Source: Morinoia aosen
Lineage: Eukaryota; Arthropoda; Malacostraca; Amphipoda; Talitridae
Length of the DNA stretch: 64,000 nt
Assembly: GCA_030386875.1 (NCBI GenBank)
Contig: CM059569.1
Span: 37,921,842 to 37,985,841 of the forward strand
Direction of reading: 5' to 3'
Position numbers and translations under genes: made by a program
Notes under the pieces: model-generated
Told to the model about the DNA's origin: nothing
Databases searched by the model: none
The model's input: only the letters and a program-made list of their open reading frames with translations
In this document: positions 49,282-60,200 of the stretch, piece by piece
Numbering within the stretch: the stretch's first letter is position 1
Layout of the letters: each line of letters starts with the position of its first letter

Positions 49282-52224
49282 GAATGAAGGAATAAAAGGA
49301 ATAATATTCCCTCTGATAAAAGAAAAAGGAAAACTGCGTTTTGGATCTCACAGAAGGAAAATACGCAAAGAAAACGAAAGCATGAATATTTCGTGCGGCG
49401 GTGGACCCAGCGGCTTCACGCGTTGGCATAAGCCAAAGCCGCCGGCGTCTTGCACACACTCAATGATAGGCAGATGGTAGTGGGTGTTTGTCACACGAAT
49501 ACGATGAAGTAAATTAATTTTATTGAGATGATTGATATCGAATTAAGTGAGGTTACGTAAATATATGGAATTAAGAATGAAGTTTCAAACTTTAGCAAGT
49601 AGACATGAATAACTTCGTAATTTATTAAAAGCTATTTAAAAAGACATCTTTAATGATTATTTTGAGTTTAAACAAGTTTAAGAAAAGACTTCTAGAAATG
49701 ATTTGTAAAAAAAATAAGAGAAAATACTATTAGAACACATGCTTAAAATGCAAATAAAAATCACGTAGTAGTGACAGAAGACGGCAGAGTTTTCCGCCAT
49801 TACGCAAGACGCTATCGGCAAATGAACGCCGGCAATTCGGCCGCGTTCGTCCACAAGTAGTTTATGAAAGATTCGTGATATGATACTGGCAAAACCCGCA
49901 ATATATGTTTGCAGTAAGGAGAAAGACCAGTACGTTAACTGAATATCTAGTATGAATTTACGCGGGAGTTTGGGAAATGACACTCAATAGTCACTCTATA
50001 AAACACATGCTAATCTCAGAATCTTAACACTAATTTCTTTATCCCTAATTCACGACACTGAGCAGATCTTTAGATTAAAACACACAATACACCGAAAAAC
50101 ACATGGCACATATTCTTACCCGGTTTTACTCTTATTTTAACCCTAAATATCACTGCACTTACGAGATGTTCGCGCAACCACGCCACAAGCAAAAGTGAGT
50201 GGACTAGGCGACGCGCTTGTATGTTGCCAGACGGGCTGCTTAAGAACTCGAAATGTCGATTGATTATTTGATCTCTCATGTATTTACACAGAAATTTTAA
50301 TGATTACGAATTAGAAGTAGAAAATAATTAATAATAAATTAGAGTAATATTTTTAATGCTACTAATTAATTTATTTAAGTATGAATAGCGAATTTCTAAT
50401 TTTTACGCTGATGTAGCGGTATGCTACATAGAGCACACTTAATTGCTAAATGAATGAATTACGGCCTCTGACTCTGAAGGAGTTAGGCGGTATTCGGACG
50501 CAATATTTCAAGCGTCTACAATCAACAACAAAAATTACCACAAGCCAACACCGGAGGAAAATGAGAGAATAGTTTCACTCGCCGGTATGGGGATTTATTG
50601 AGGAGAAGGTTGCACTCCGAAGAGCGAGGCTTGACTCTTGTTCGAGAGACGATCTTGGGGAGAGTCCGAGGAGGTTGAATAACTTTAGACGATTCGTTCA
50701 GCTCAGGCTTGTGAAGCGCGTGCTGGAGTGTGAAGTCGATGATGTTGTAAGTGTGGGAGGTTCCGACACTAAGTGAGTGGTGAATATAGTGATGAGTATG
50801 GGGATAGCTACCGGTTGGGAAAACTCGGTAGGAAGGGACTCTCGACCCAAAGGTAGTCACAACTAAAGGTTCAAGCGGCTTAGCTGCAGGGATGCAGGCC
50901 TTCCAGTTTCACAAGTTAAATAGGAGGGGAAACTCGGGGAATCAACTCAGAGGCAAAACCCGGAGGATGAACCCGGAGGAGACTTGAAGGCGAAAACTTG
51001 GAGGGTGAGAACTTGGAGGAGGTAAGCTCCTTAAATTAAGAAGTTAGGGTTTGGTTTCATACGTGTTTGTGAGTGCATGGATGTGTGGTCCAGTCGATCC
51101 TGTCAGGGGACATCGTGCTGGATTATTTGAACACATAAATTGAGTCCATTCATAACACATGTGCAAGACTGCGCAAACTGCAACATTAACAGGATAAACA
51201 ATGGCAGGAGTCCGGTGATAAGAATCAGTCCGCAACTCTAGCGCCCGAGTCGTAGCCTGAATCATCCTAACACCAGAATCAGTGTTCCAGACCAACTGGT
51301 CATAAGCTCTATCCTGATATTACAAGCAGCAACACGACTGAGTATAATCGTTATGTCATTTGCTAATGGAATTTAATTATACTGGTTTGGCTTATAGGTA
51401 TTCCAAAAATAGCCAGCCAACTGCTGTCAGTTGGCGGTTGTAACTTGAGTCAAAAGCAAGCTACACTTACAACTCAGCATGAGACTGAAGATTTAAATAT
51501 CCCGTACAGGGAACTAATTTCTAAAGGCAAAATATGATTGAGTATGAACTAACAACTAGAAGAGAACTAATGTAATAAAATTCAGTATGAGGAAGGTGAA
51601 GCCTCTATTCTCTAAAATTCAGCTGAGCAAGAAAGAATGATTATTTATGTGACTTGACTTGAGTGAGTGACTACAGAAGATACAATCTCTATTGGTTTCA
51701 AAAAAACCTATCATAGCTTCATTTCTCAAGATATGAATTTAAACATTGACTAAAATTGCAGAGGAATTCCAAAATTATTTAAACCTGACTTAATCAAAAT
51801 ACAAAAGTTGAGAACACAATTAATTAGAAGCTGGAACACACAAAAGATGAGCAAACCAAAGATGATCTCTGTGGACAGCAAAGTGTCTTAACACTATGCT
51901 CAGCACTAAAAAATATCTAAGGAGCTAATGCCAACATCGGTTAACACTGACAGCACAATACAGCATCATCGGAGAATAGCAAACACGATAACAATGACAA
52001 AGATGGGGCAGTGAGCTTGAGGCTGGTGACTAACTAACACTGGCACAGAGACAACATAGTGAATATTTCTACGACACAATAACGAGAGCTCCCTAACACG
52101 GAACAAGTTAAGACACAACACAGGAAAGTTGAGACATAATACACACTTATCATTACACTTGATACTTACAATTGCCCGCTCTGGGGCCCAAGCGCTAGGA
52201 GGATCTATACGAGAATGACGACTC

Positions 52225-52242
52225 TGCCTGGGGAGCCGGCCT
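52225..52242 (-). promoter_or_regulatory. TATA-like promoter of LTR F (candidate)
   Basis: The minus strand has GCATATAAGGCCGGC. A GC-richer start region with TCATTC follows about 30 bp downstream. It points leftwards, in the sense of LTR F. Confidence 0.4.
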
Positions 52243-52539
52243 TATATGCGCTTTGAGCGGACGAGCGTTTCCGGAATTTTCCGGAAACGGATGAACTTGC
52301 GATATGGTTCTAGGTAAAAACGCCGTTCTTTCTTGTCGAAGTATTTCTTTGGTCAAATTTTAATAGATTTAAGGGTAATGTTGAATGAAAATAGTGATCT
52401 AAAATTTTAAGAATGATTACGTTAACTTTATTTAATTTTTAGAAGATGGTTTTAATAATTTCTGAAATTTAGACTGAAATGCGGCTGAGGGCGATCACTA
52501 CAGGTATTGTGCTTGGAATTTTTCCCCTATACCCAACAG

Positions 52540-52625
52540 AGAAAATCGCCACCAGCCCCGGACTCGAACCAGGGTCTGCCTGGACGGAGGCAAGTTCGCT
52601 TGTCTCACAGCTACGACGAGCACAC
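52540..52625 (-). repeat. tRNA-like fragment, probable SINE head
   Basis: The minus strand contains a perfect pol III B box GGTTCGAGTCC within a foldable T-arm (CCTGG/TTCGAGT/CCGGG) and an upstream CAAG...CTTG stem at roughly anticodon-arm distance. The acceptor ends do not pair and the A box is poor, so it is not a working tRNA. A tRNA-derived SINE remnant is the best reading. Confidence 0.5.
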
Positions 52626-52826
52626 TTATTTAAAAATGTTAATGAGAATTTCACTGAATTTATACATTTTTGTAGCTATTGCTATATATTCTATATTTTA
52701 CTTGAATATATCTTCTAGCTATAGATGATTAACAAATGTATTCATCCTAATAGTACTCGAGATTAATATATTTTTCTACATATGCAAACTCGTTCATCTA
52801 CGGTCATTTTTAAAAGCATTCTTTAA

Positions 52827-53670
52827 GGGAAGAGTTCCCTCAAAATGTGGAATTTTCTGGAGATATTGGGTTTTAGCTGCAATAGGAAGAGTAAGATATC
52901 AGGTACATCCTGTGAAAAAAATGAAGTTCGTACTTTCATTGGTTCGCCCGCTATGGGGGTTTGAAGTATGGGGGGGGATGGGAGGGGGAAGTGATATTTT
53001 TTCATGTTACACCTCCCCCTTGGCACTTTCTTCACGGCTTGACGTTGCTATGCCTTCTTCTATGTTTCTTTTTTACTGTATAATGATTTCAAAGGTCTTA
53101 GCTGACCCAATAAAAAAGTAAAGAAAAAATGAAAATTGTTTATATATCTTTGTTTCCCTGTTTTGCCTTATTTTGAATGATCGGAATGTGGGGCTTCAAA
53201 ATGTATCTCCTTCTAGAGTTTCTGAGCTACAGTGATGATTTTAGTATCATTGGATGAGGAATTACAAGGGCTTTCCGAAAACTAAAATGCAGGTCGGAAA
53301 TTAATTTTTGATCGAAAGTTGTGACGTCATAAGGTATGTAATTTTACGAAAAAAGACACATTTTTGATTTTTTTAATTTTTTCAACTTCAAACTAAAGTT
53401 TGGAGAATGCCATGTTAGTTTTTGAAATTTACATGTATTTCCGCATACAATGACACTAAAATTATTACTGTAGCTCAAAAACTGTAGGAGGAGATACATT
53501 TTAAAAACCCCCCAAAATCTCGTTTTCTATGAATATCCCGTTTTCTATGGGGAAAATGGCATTTTTTCACGAATGGCAAATGATTTCAAATTGAATTTCC
53601 TGTCTGTATATCAAATTTCATTACAATAGATTCAATAATAAAGAATTTTTTTTAAAGGGGAACTCTTCCC
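52827..53670. mobile_element. TTAA-type MITE of 844 bp
   Basis: Ends are the inverted repeats GGGAAGAGTTCCC, flanked by TTAA on the left and TCAA on the right (one change from TTAA). The TIR is itself nearly palindromic. TTAA targets suit piggyBac or Kolobok-type transposases. Non-coding. Confidence 0.6.
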
Positions 53671-54199
53671 TCAAGAGAGGGAGAGAAGCAACTATCAAAC
53701 AAATGAAGGTGTTAATACACCCGATTTGTCAATTCCTATGATAGTTTTACTCTCTTATTATGAAAAAGAGCTTCAGCATGTCAACGTATGATAATAAGTA
53801 TACCAGCTCCCTGTAAAAAAGGTCTGTTTATTTTTCATACGTCTGGATTATCGTTAACAAATCACCTTATACCTAAAATATGTGAAACTCATATTCTCTA
53901 AGGCTACCAAACTTGAATCAAACAGTCCCACATGGCTCCAGTTCGTGTAACAGCGTTGTTGATTTCGGAAGCACAAAAGATGTGGTGTGTTACGTAAGAT
54001 ATATTGGAAAAAACATTTTTCATCGTATAGGACCATAAACTTTACTGGTGGAAATACTCCTAATCAGTAGGCTAATATCTGTGATTGTGGTTGAACGACG
54101 AAGAGCTTTTTTCCAGTTCAGCATTATAAATTGACAAATTGTTTGGTAGTTTTTCATAGGTAAATTTACAAATGATCTTTCAGCATTCAAGACTTTTTC
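53671..54199. other. Unassigned spacer
   Basis: A minus-strand frame at 54020-54256 has no recognisable domain and runs into the foldback arm. I do not call a gene. Confidence 0.4.
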
Positions 54200-55947
54200 G
54201 GGTGAATGTTGAGCAATGGTCAGTAATCGATTTTCCACTTTTCGGCGCATAAACATAGTTAATTAGATCGAGATGAGGTAAATGTTGAGGATTATTCGGG
54301 AATTGATTATCCACTTTTCGAATGCTAAACATAGAAAATTAGATCAAAATAAGGTAAATCTGAAGGAGATGACAGTTGTCGATTTTGTAAATTTCGATGC
54401 CTTAGCATAGTTAATTAGATCGACATAAACAAGTTTTCTTCTATGCACTTTCCGTCTCAAATGAGTATTTTATTAGTTATAGCGGTAAATGACTTACCGC
54501 AACTCCAGTCTTTGAAGCGGAAAGAAATTCTTTGATCAAGTTGTATGGCAATACTGCAATGGCGTCTCGCTTCCAGCGCTCTGTCTTGAAAGACGAAACC
54601 AAACCTACCGCTATACCTCGTTAAATACTCATTTGACGAAAAAAGTGTATAGAAGAAAAGTTGTTTATTTCAATGTTATTACCATGTTTCAAGCAACAAA
54701 AATTAAAAAATTGATGAGTAGCTGTTTATTCGAGCGCATTCGTCATCAATGACGAAACTAAACTTACCGCTATAAATCGTAAAATACTCATTTGAGACGA
54801 AAAGTGCATAGAAGAAAACTTGTTTATTTTGATTCAGTTAATTAGGTTCAGGCACCAAAAAGTGGAAAATCGACAACTGTCATCTCCTTCAGATTTACCA
54901 AAATTATAAATAAAGCTTCTAACCCACCCATTAGGATGATGACCGCAATCTTGTTGACATCGGCTCTAAGATGGCGGCGCCATGGTGGTCGCCATCTTAG
55001 AGCCGATGTAAACAAGATTGTGGTCATCACGTTAATGGGTGGGTTAGAAGCTTTATTTATAACTTTCGCTAGAAGAACTGTGCCTCCCCCTCACGATGAC
55101 CCAACCTCTTTACGTTTGTAATAGGGGGTTAGCTTCCGTTTTTAATTAAATTTCGCTCGCTTCCTTTGGCGCGGGAAGGCCAACTTCAAAGTTCAATAAT
55201 TTGAAAATAAAGCATCAGCAAGCAGAATGTCGTTCATGTAAAACGTTCTTAAATGGGTTTCTTTAGTGATTGTTTAAAATATAATTATTAATTTCCGTGA
55301 TTGCATTAAACTTCATGTTGACCCTCGTAAAATACTTATTTACAGCGGAAAGTACATAAAAGAAAACTTGCTTATTTTGATCTAATTAACTATGTTAAGG
55401 CACCTAAAAATCAAATATTGATTCCTGAATAATCCTCAACATTAACCCAAAATAAACAAGTTTTCTTCTATGCCCTTTTCATCTTAAATGAGTATTTTAC
55501 AAGTTATAGTGGTAAATGACTTTCCGTAACTCTAGTGTTTGAAGCGGAAAGTAATTCATCTAGTGCGTCATATGGCAACACTGCAATGGACACTCCCTTT
55601 GGATGCGCTCAAATGGTTGAGCGTGTTCCTGCCATCTAAGACGAAAGTTAACATACCGTTTTAACTCGTAAAATACTTATTTGTTGCTAAAAGTGTATAT
55701 AGGAAAAGTAGTTTATTTTGATGTTATAACCATGATTCAAGCAACAAAAATTCAAAAATCTATTAGTTGCTGTTTATTTGATTGCATTTGTCATCAAAGA
55801 CGAAAATTAACACACCGCTATAACTCTTAAAATACTCATTTAAGACAGAAAGTTCATGAAAGAAAACTTGTTTATTTGATCTAATTCACTATGTTTAGGC
55901 ACTGAAAAGTGGAAAATCAATTACCGACCAATGCTCAACATTTACCC
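54200..55947. mobile_element. Nested foldback elements FB1-FB4
   Basis: Terminal pairs form nested brackets. FB1 is 54200-55947 (ends GGGTGAATGTTGAGCAATGG and its near complement), FB2 is 54277-55448 (GGTAAATGTTGAGGATTATT), FB3 is 54353-54899 (GGTAAATCTGAAGGAGATGA), and FB4, a core without its left arm, is 54900-55324. FB2 sits in the left arm of FB1 about 77 bp from its end, and FB3 lies 76 bp from the FB2 end. FB1 and FB3 interiors align with each other (CAAGTTTTCTTCTATGC, AAATACTCATTT blocks). FB1 has the same GGGTAAATG-type termini as FB-a in Abi. Confidence 0.85.
54903..55065. repeat. Near-perfect palindromic core of FB4
   Basis: Arms of about 80 bp with almost no loop. The tip is CTAAGATGGCGGCGCCATGG followed by its complement. 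The right side continues as the FB-b arm to 55324 (ending GCATTAAACTTCATGTTGACC), while the left arm is deleted. Confidence 0.88.
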
Positions 55948-56010
55948 TTTTTTGTCACTTTAAAATTGAACTTTCTACCAAAATCAAACATTTTTCAGGA
56001 GTGACATTAA
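55948..56010. other. Spacer
   Basis: Short AT-rich segment between the foldback cluster and the next MITE. Confidence 0.4.
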
Positions 56011-56234
56011 CCCCTTCCCCTGCAGAAACAAGGATACTTGTTTTCACAAGATGTTCTTTTTTCCGTTGTCAACGAGTATACTCGTCTAAACCTTTACTTT
56101 AAAAAACCAGCTACATACGTATATACTTGTCAATTTTAAGCCTTTGTAAGCCATTCTACGTGTGAAACAAGCATTCTTGTCAAAATGATAAAATTAGTCT
56201 GAAAAAGAAACGTTTATGAAAAAAATTGTTGGGG
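56011..56234. mobile_element. Short TTAA-flanked MITE (piggyBac-like)
   Basis: TTAA at 56007-56010 and 56235-56238 flank a 224 bp segment starting CCCCTTCCCC and ending GTTGGGG. It contains the 14 bp perfect palindrome ACGAGTATACTCGT. Terminal inversion is short (CCCC/GGGG), so support is modest. Confidence 0.5.
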
Positions 56235-56238
56235 TTAA

Positions 56239-57256
56239 GGAAACTAATGCATTATTAACTTATTGATGACACCTATTTGTTGCGGTATATGAATGCAAGA
56301 AATATTTTTAAAGTGGTGGCTTGTTGCTATTTTATTTATCATTGAAATAAAGTAAAATTATATGATATGGTCAGGTGCAATTGTATAAAATTTTGAGTTT
56401 TAGTTATAATATTTGCTATAAAATTAAATTTTTAATTAATTGCCATTTGTCATTGAATGTCATTTGCTAAATGAATAAGAAAGGTCCCCTTTTAGTTAGA
56501 AATGATTGAATGAATTCAACAATTGTATAATAATTTCAGAAGTATAGACATTCAAATTAATTTTCAGAAGTATAGACATTCATTTCAAATCCTCACTTAC
56601 AATTATGTCTTTTTCATCTGATTTTTAAATTAATTGTATTGAATTCTATATTCAAACTTTACCAGCTCAATAGTAAAATCTATCATTAATTTTTTTTTGC
56701 CCTCAAACACTTCAATATTTTACTGACCATATATTTCATATAATTATAGCCTGGTGTTCATATCTGATATGCATTACCTGTATAATGTTTTATTGTAACA
56801 TTGTGATAGTGTTTAGCTTTGCTACTTTTTAAGCTCAAGTTTTGCAGGATATACATAATCAAATATGAAGTGGTATTCTAAGTGAGAAATTTTTGCTAAT
56901 TTTTGAGCCAAATCATACCTTACTCTCAATATTTATTCATGTGATCCATGAACTTTTGAATTTAAAGGTGAAACCAATATGATTATTTGCTTGTTATACA
57001 TGTTAAAGAATTTATAAAATGAGAAAATTCATAAAAATTTGCTATTTTTTAGTGTAAAAACTGTAATTTCTTTCTGCTATTTAGAATAAATTGAGCAACT
57101 GAATTTTTTATATCGGTAAAGTATATTATTATTTGTGAAACCTAATAATTTTTTTGACATTTTTCCAGACTATGTTGAAGTTATTCCTTCAAAATATATA
57201 TTTTTTATTTATTTGAAGATAAGTTGTGTTTGTGTGTTGAAACACAACACTGCATC
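56239..57256. promoter_or_regulatory. PWP2 upstream region
   Basis: Very AT-rich. It must contain the PWP2 5' UTR and probably its promoter, but I see no clear TATA box, initiator or CpG cluster and cannot mark a start site. Confidence 0.35.
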
Positions 57257-57274
57257 ATGCATTTTCAATTTAAG
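57257..57274 (+). CDS. PWP2: PWP2 exon 1, coding micro-exon
   Basis: ATG plus five codons (MHFQFK) followed by a strong donor GTAAGA. PWP2 proteins start with a short Met-Lys/His-Phe...-Phe-Lys/Arg leader directly before FSNLLG. This is the only such ATG-plus-donor found upstream, and its phase 0 fits exon 2. Confidence 0.82.
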
Positions 57275-60200
57275 GTAAGATTTTTAGATTAGTCATTAAC
57301 TTATATATTATAATAGCCTAATAATTATGATACTTTCCTGTTGAAGGCTTTAGTGTAAAATCAATGGTTAGGCACTGAAATTCTTTCATTATTTCTTTCA
57401 GAAAATGTGAAAATCACCGTGAGAATTTTTGTAGTCGTGAAGCCCTAAGTTGGTTACTGCATAAGATGTGTCCTTCAGGTCCTCAGTTGCATGTAAAATC
57501 ATCTCATGGACCAAGAAAATTTTAGAATGATATTTTATGTACAGTACATCATTGACAGCTTACCTCTATTGCACGCATAGAAAATAAAAAAGAAAGCAGT
57601 TTATTTCTACTAAAGATGATACAAAAAACATCATTGGTTTTTAAATATCTTAGCGTAAGGAATCTTGAATGATATATACTCATGGGTATTGTAATACCCA
57701 TGTCAACTGCTAAAATTACTCAGCCCAAGTTTGGCATCCTGATCAGGTTTGCAGCGTGGTTCTATATGCCAGTTTCTACAAATAAAAGCCAAATACATAT
57801 TTTCAATAAGACACCCACTCACAATGTGCTACAAAAGTGCTCATCCCCATATGAGCTGACAACACATCCACAGTGTTTCTATGAATGGAGCTATCAAAAG
57901 AGTTTTTGTTGTGTAAATATGCAATGCTAACAAATATATTTTGAACAGCAAACACTTCAATAATTTGTCATACTGATTGAAGGAAGCAAACTGTATTATA
58001 GTTTAGTAAGTAATTAGTAAGTAATTTAGTAGAATGGTTGGTGCGTTTATTAAATGTGTGTTTCGAGGCTAGTAAAGTGCCAGTTGATTGGAGTAGCGCG
58101 TGCGTAGTTCCGTTGTACAAGGGGAAAGGTGACAGGTATGAGTGCAGTAATTCTAGGGGTATAAGTCTACTGAGTGTCGTTGGGAAGCTGTATGAAAGAG
58201 TGTTAATTGGAAGAGTGAGAGTGTTGACGGATCGTGTGCTTGCTGAAGAACAGTATGGTTTTAGGTGTGGTAGAGGTTGTGTGGATCAAATGTTTTCTGT
58301 GAGGCAGGTGAATGAAAAATACTTATTAAAGGGAAAGGATGTATATTGGGCATTTATGGATCTAGAGAAGGCGTATGACAGAGTGGATCGTGAGGCTAAG
58401 GTGATGTAAAGTAAGGTGATGAGATGTTCAAGAGGTGGAGTGTTTGGAACTTTGGATGTGAGGTTGAATGGGGAAGTTTTAGAGGAGGTAGAGCATTTTA
58501 GGTACCTTGGGTCGGATGTGACTGTTAAGGATAGTATGGAAGTAGAAGTGAAGCATTGAGTGAGTGAAGGTTGTAAGACATTGGGTGCAATGAGGAAAGT
58601 TTTTGAATGGAGGAGTTTGAGTATGAATGTTAAGAGGGGACTGTATGAAAGTTTGATTGTGCCAGTTTTGTTGTATGGAGCAGAGTCCTGGGGGTTGAGA
58701 GCAGCTGAGAGGAGGAAGTTGGATGTGTTTGAGATGAAGTGTTTGAGGAGCATGTATGGAGTAACTAGAAGAGATAGGATCAGGAATGAGTTGGTTAGGG
58801 GGCAGACAGGTGTTATCAAAAAGTTGAGCAGGCAAGTGGATGAAAGTGTGCTTGGATGGTTTGGGCATGTTGAAAGAATGAATGTTGAGCGGCTGGTGAA
58901 AAAGATATATATGTCGGAAGTGAGTGGTCTTCGAGCGCGAGGTAGACCACGGATGAGTTGGATGGATGGGGTGCGACGTGCTTTGTATGAGAGGGGTCTG
59001 ACTGTGGACGTGGCGAGAGGGATGGCTGCGAACAGAAGTGAGTGGGGGCAGTGTATAAGGAGGTAATTTTATTTTTGACGCGTTACTGGAAGCTGCCCGC
59101 GTGTGATGGGGTTGACCTGTCATGTGCGGGGGGAGGGGCTGCACTCAATGAAGCGGTCGGGGTAAACCAGCTGTGGCTGTCGGGCCTGACTGTGGAAGGT
59201 GGTTGTGCTGGGCTGCTGCTGATCCTGGCAGTTCAGGTGCGGCCAGTGCTGCCTCTCTCGCCTCCTAGTGACTAAGTGTGGTGATTGTGGCCTGCTGTCG
59301 GCTACCCTCCCATAGGGAGGATAAGCCCGGTATATGTATGTATGTAAGTAATTAGCTCATGAAATTTTCTGTGGGATGCATTTCCTTGTCTATATTTTTA
59401 ATTTGATGTACATGCTATACTATTGCAAGTATAATTTTAGTTCAAGAAAATTCTTTATTGTAGCTCAACATTCTTGTTTCATTTGATACATATGTTCTTT
59501 TGTACAATTATTTTTTATTGAGTTCCCTCCTTTTGCTGAGGCATATACCATCAGATTTACACCTTAGATTCTGTGAAGATGCTATTGCATTTGTGAACTG
59601 CCAGATACAAACTTAAATTTTCTTTTCAGTTCTCCAATTTGCTGGGCACCATATACCGCAAGGGTGACATAGTCTTCAGTAAGGATGGGTACTCAGTTTA
59701 TGTTCCTGTTGGGAACAAGATCACACAATATGACCTCCGGTATGACCGTGCCTCCACCCTCCCTGTGGAAGTCACTGGAAATTTTACATCTTTAACCCTC
59801 TCTCCTAATGGCCTCATATTGGTTGGGGCAACAGACAGTGAGTATTTACTGCTTGGTTACCTAACTCTCAATGTCAAAGGAAGCCAAAAAGAGATTATCA
59901 TCATTTTCAATTGACACCTAATTACCTGCAAAAGGTTTTGAATTTTCTACAGTACAATCATTACAAGTAAAGGGAGTTAGGATAGGAACTAAAAATTTGC
60001 CCAGATTGAAGCTAGGAGTATGGTAGGCTGCAAAAATAGGCCTGAACCTAACTCTTCTGTATGATTGTTCAGTTTAAGTGATTTCAATTCTGTCTTGTAA
60101 GAGTCTTTTATAAGTTATCCTTAGGCATCTTTCCAAGGCACAGCTATTAAAATCTTGAACATTTGACTTGAGAATCTTCAAAACTTACTATTAAAATTGC

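Larger units (their letters stand above)
43654..50428 (-). mobile_element. Solo LTR B2 in LTR F, host of copia
   Basis: Plus-strand left end TGTCGGGTTTTCGGGACCG, right end GTAGCGGTATGCTACA. Flanked by the 4 bp duplication TAGA (43650-43653 and 50429-50432). About 2252 bp after removal of the copia insertion, matching B1 throughout. Minus orientation. Confidence 0.93.
43641..52502 (-). mobile_element. LTR F (probable), host of B2
   Basis: Left boundary at the primer site (43641, TGCTCCTGG). The single target sequence of B2 is restored as TGGTAGAGCACAC, so the LTR continues at 50433. Minus-strand features resemble an LTR: CATATAAGG TATA-like box near 52235, and AATAAATCCCC near 50590-50600 as a possible poly(A) signal. 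A candidate LTR start TGTAGTGATCGCC lies at 52502, which would give about 2.08 kb, similar to A, B and D. The right boundary is a guess. Confidence 0.5.

Noticed and set aside
52540-52625. Functional tRNA gene
   Set aside because: Acceptor stem does not pair and the A box is poor despite a good B box.
54020-54256. 78-residue minus-strand frame
   Set aside because: No recognised domain, and its N-terminal part lies in a foldback arm.
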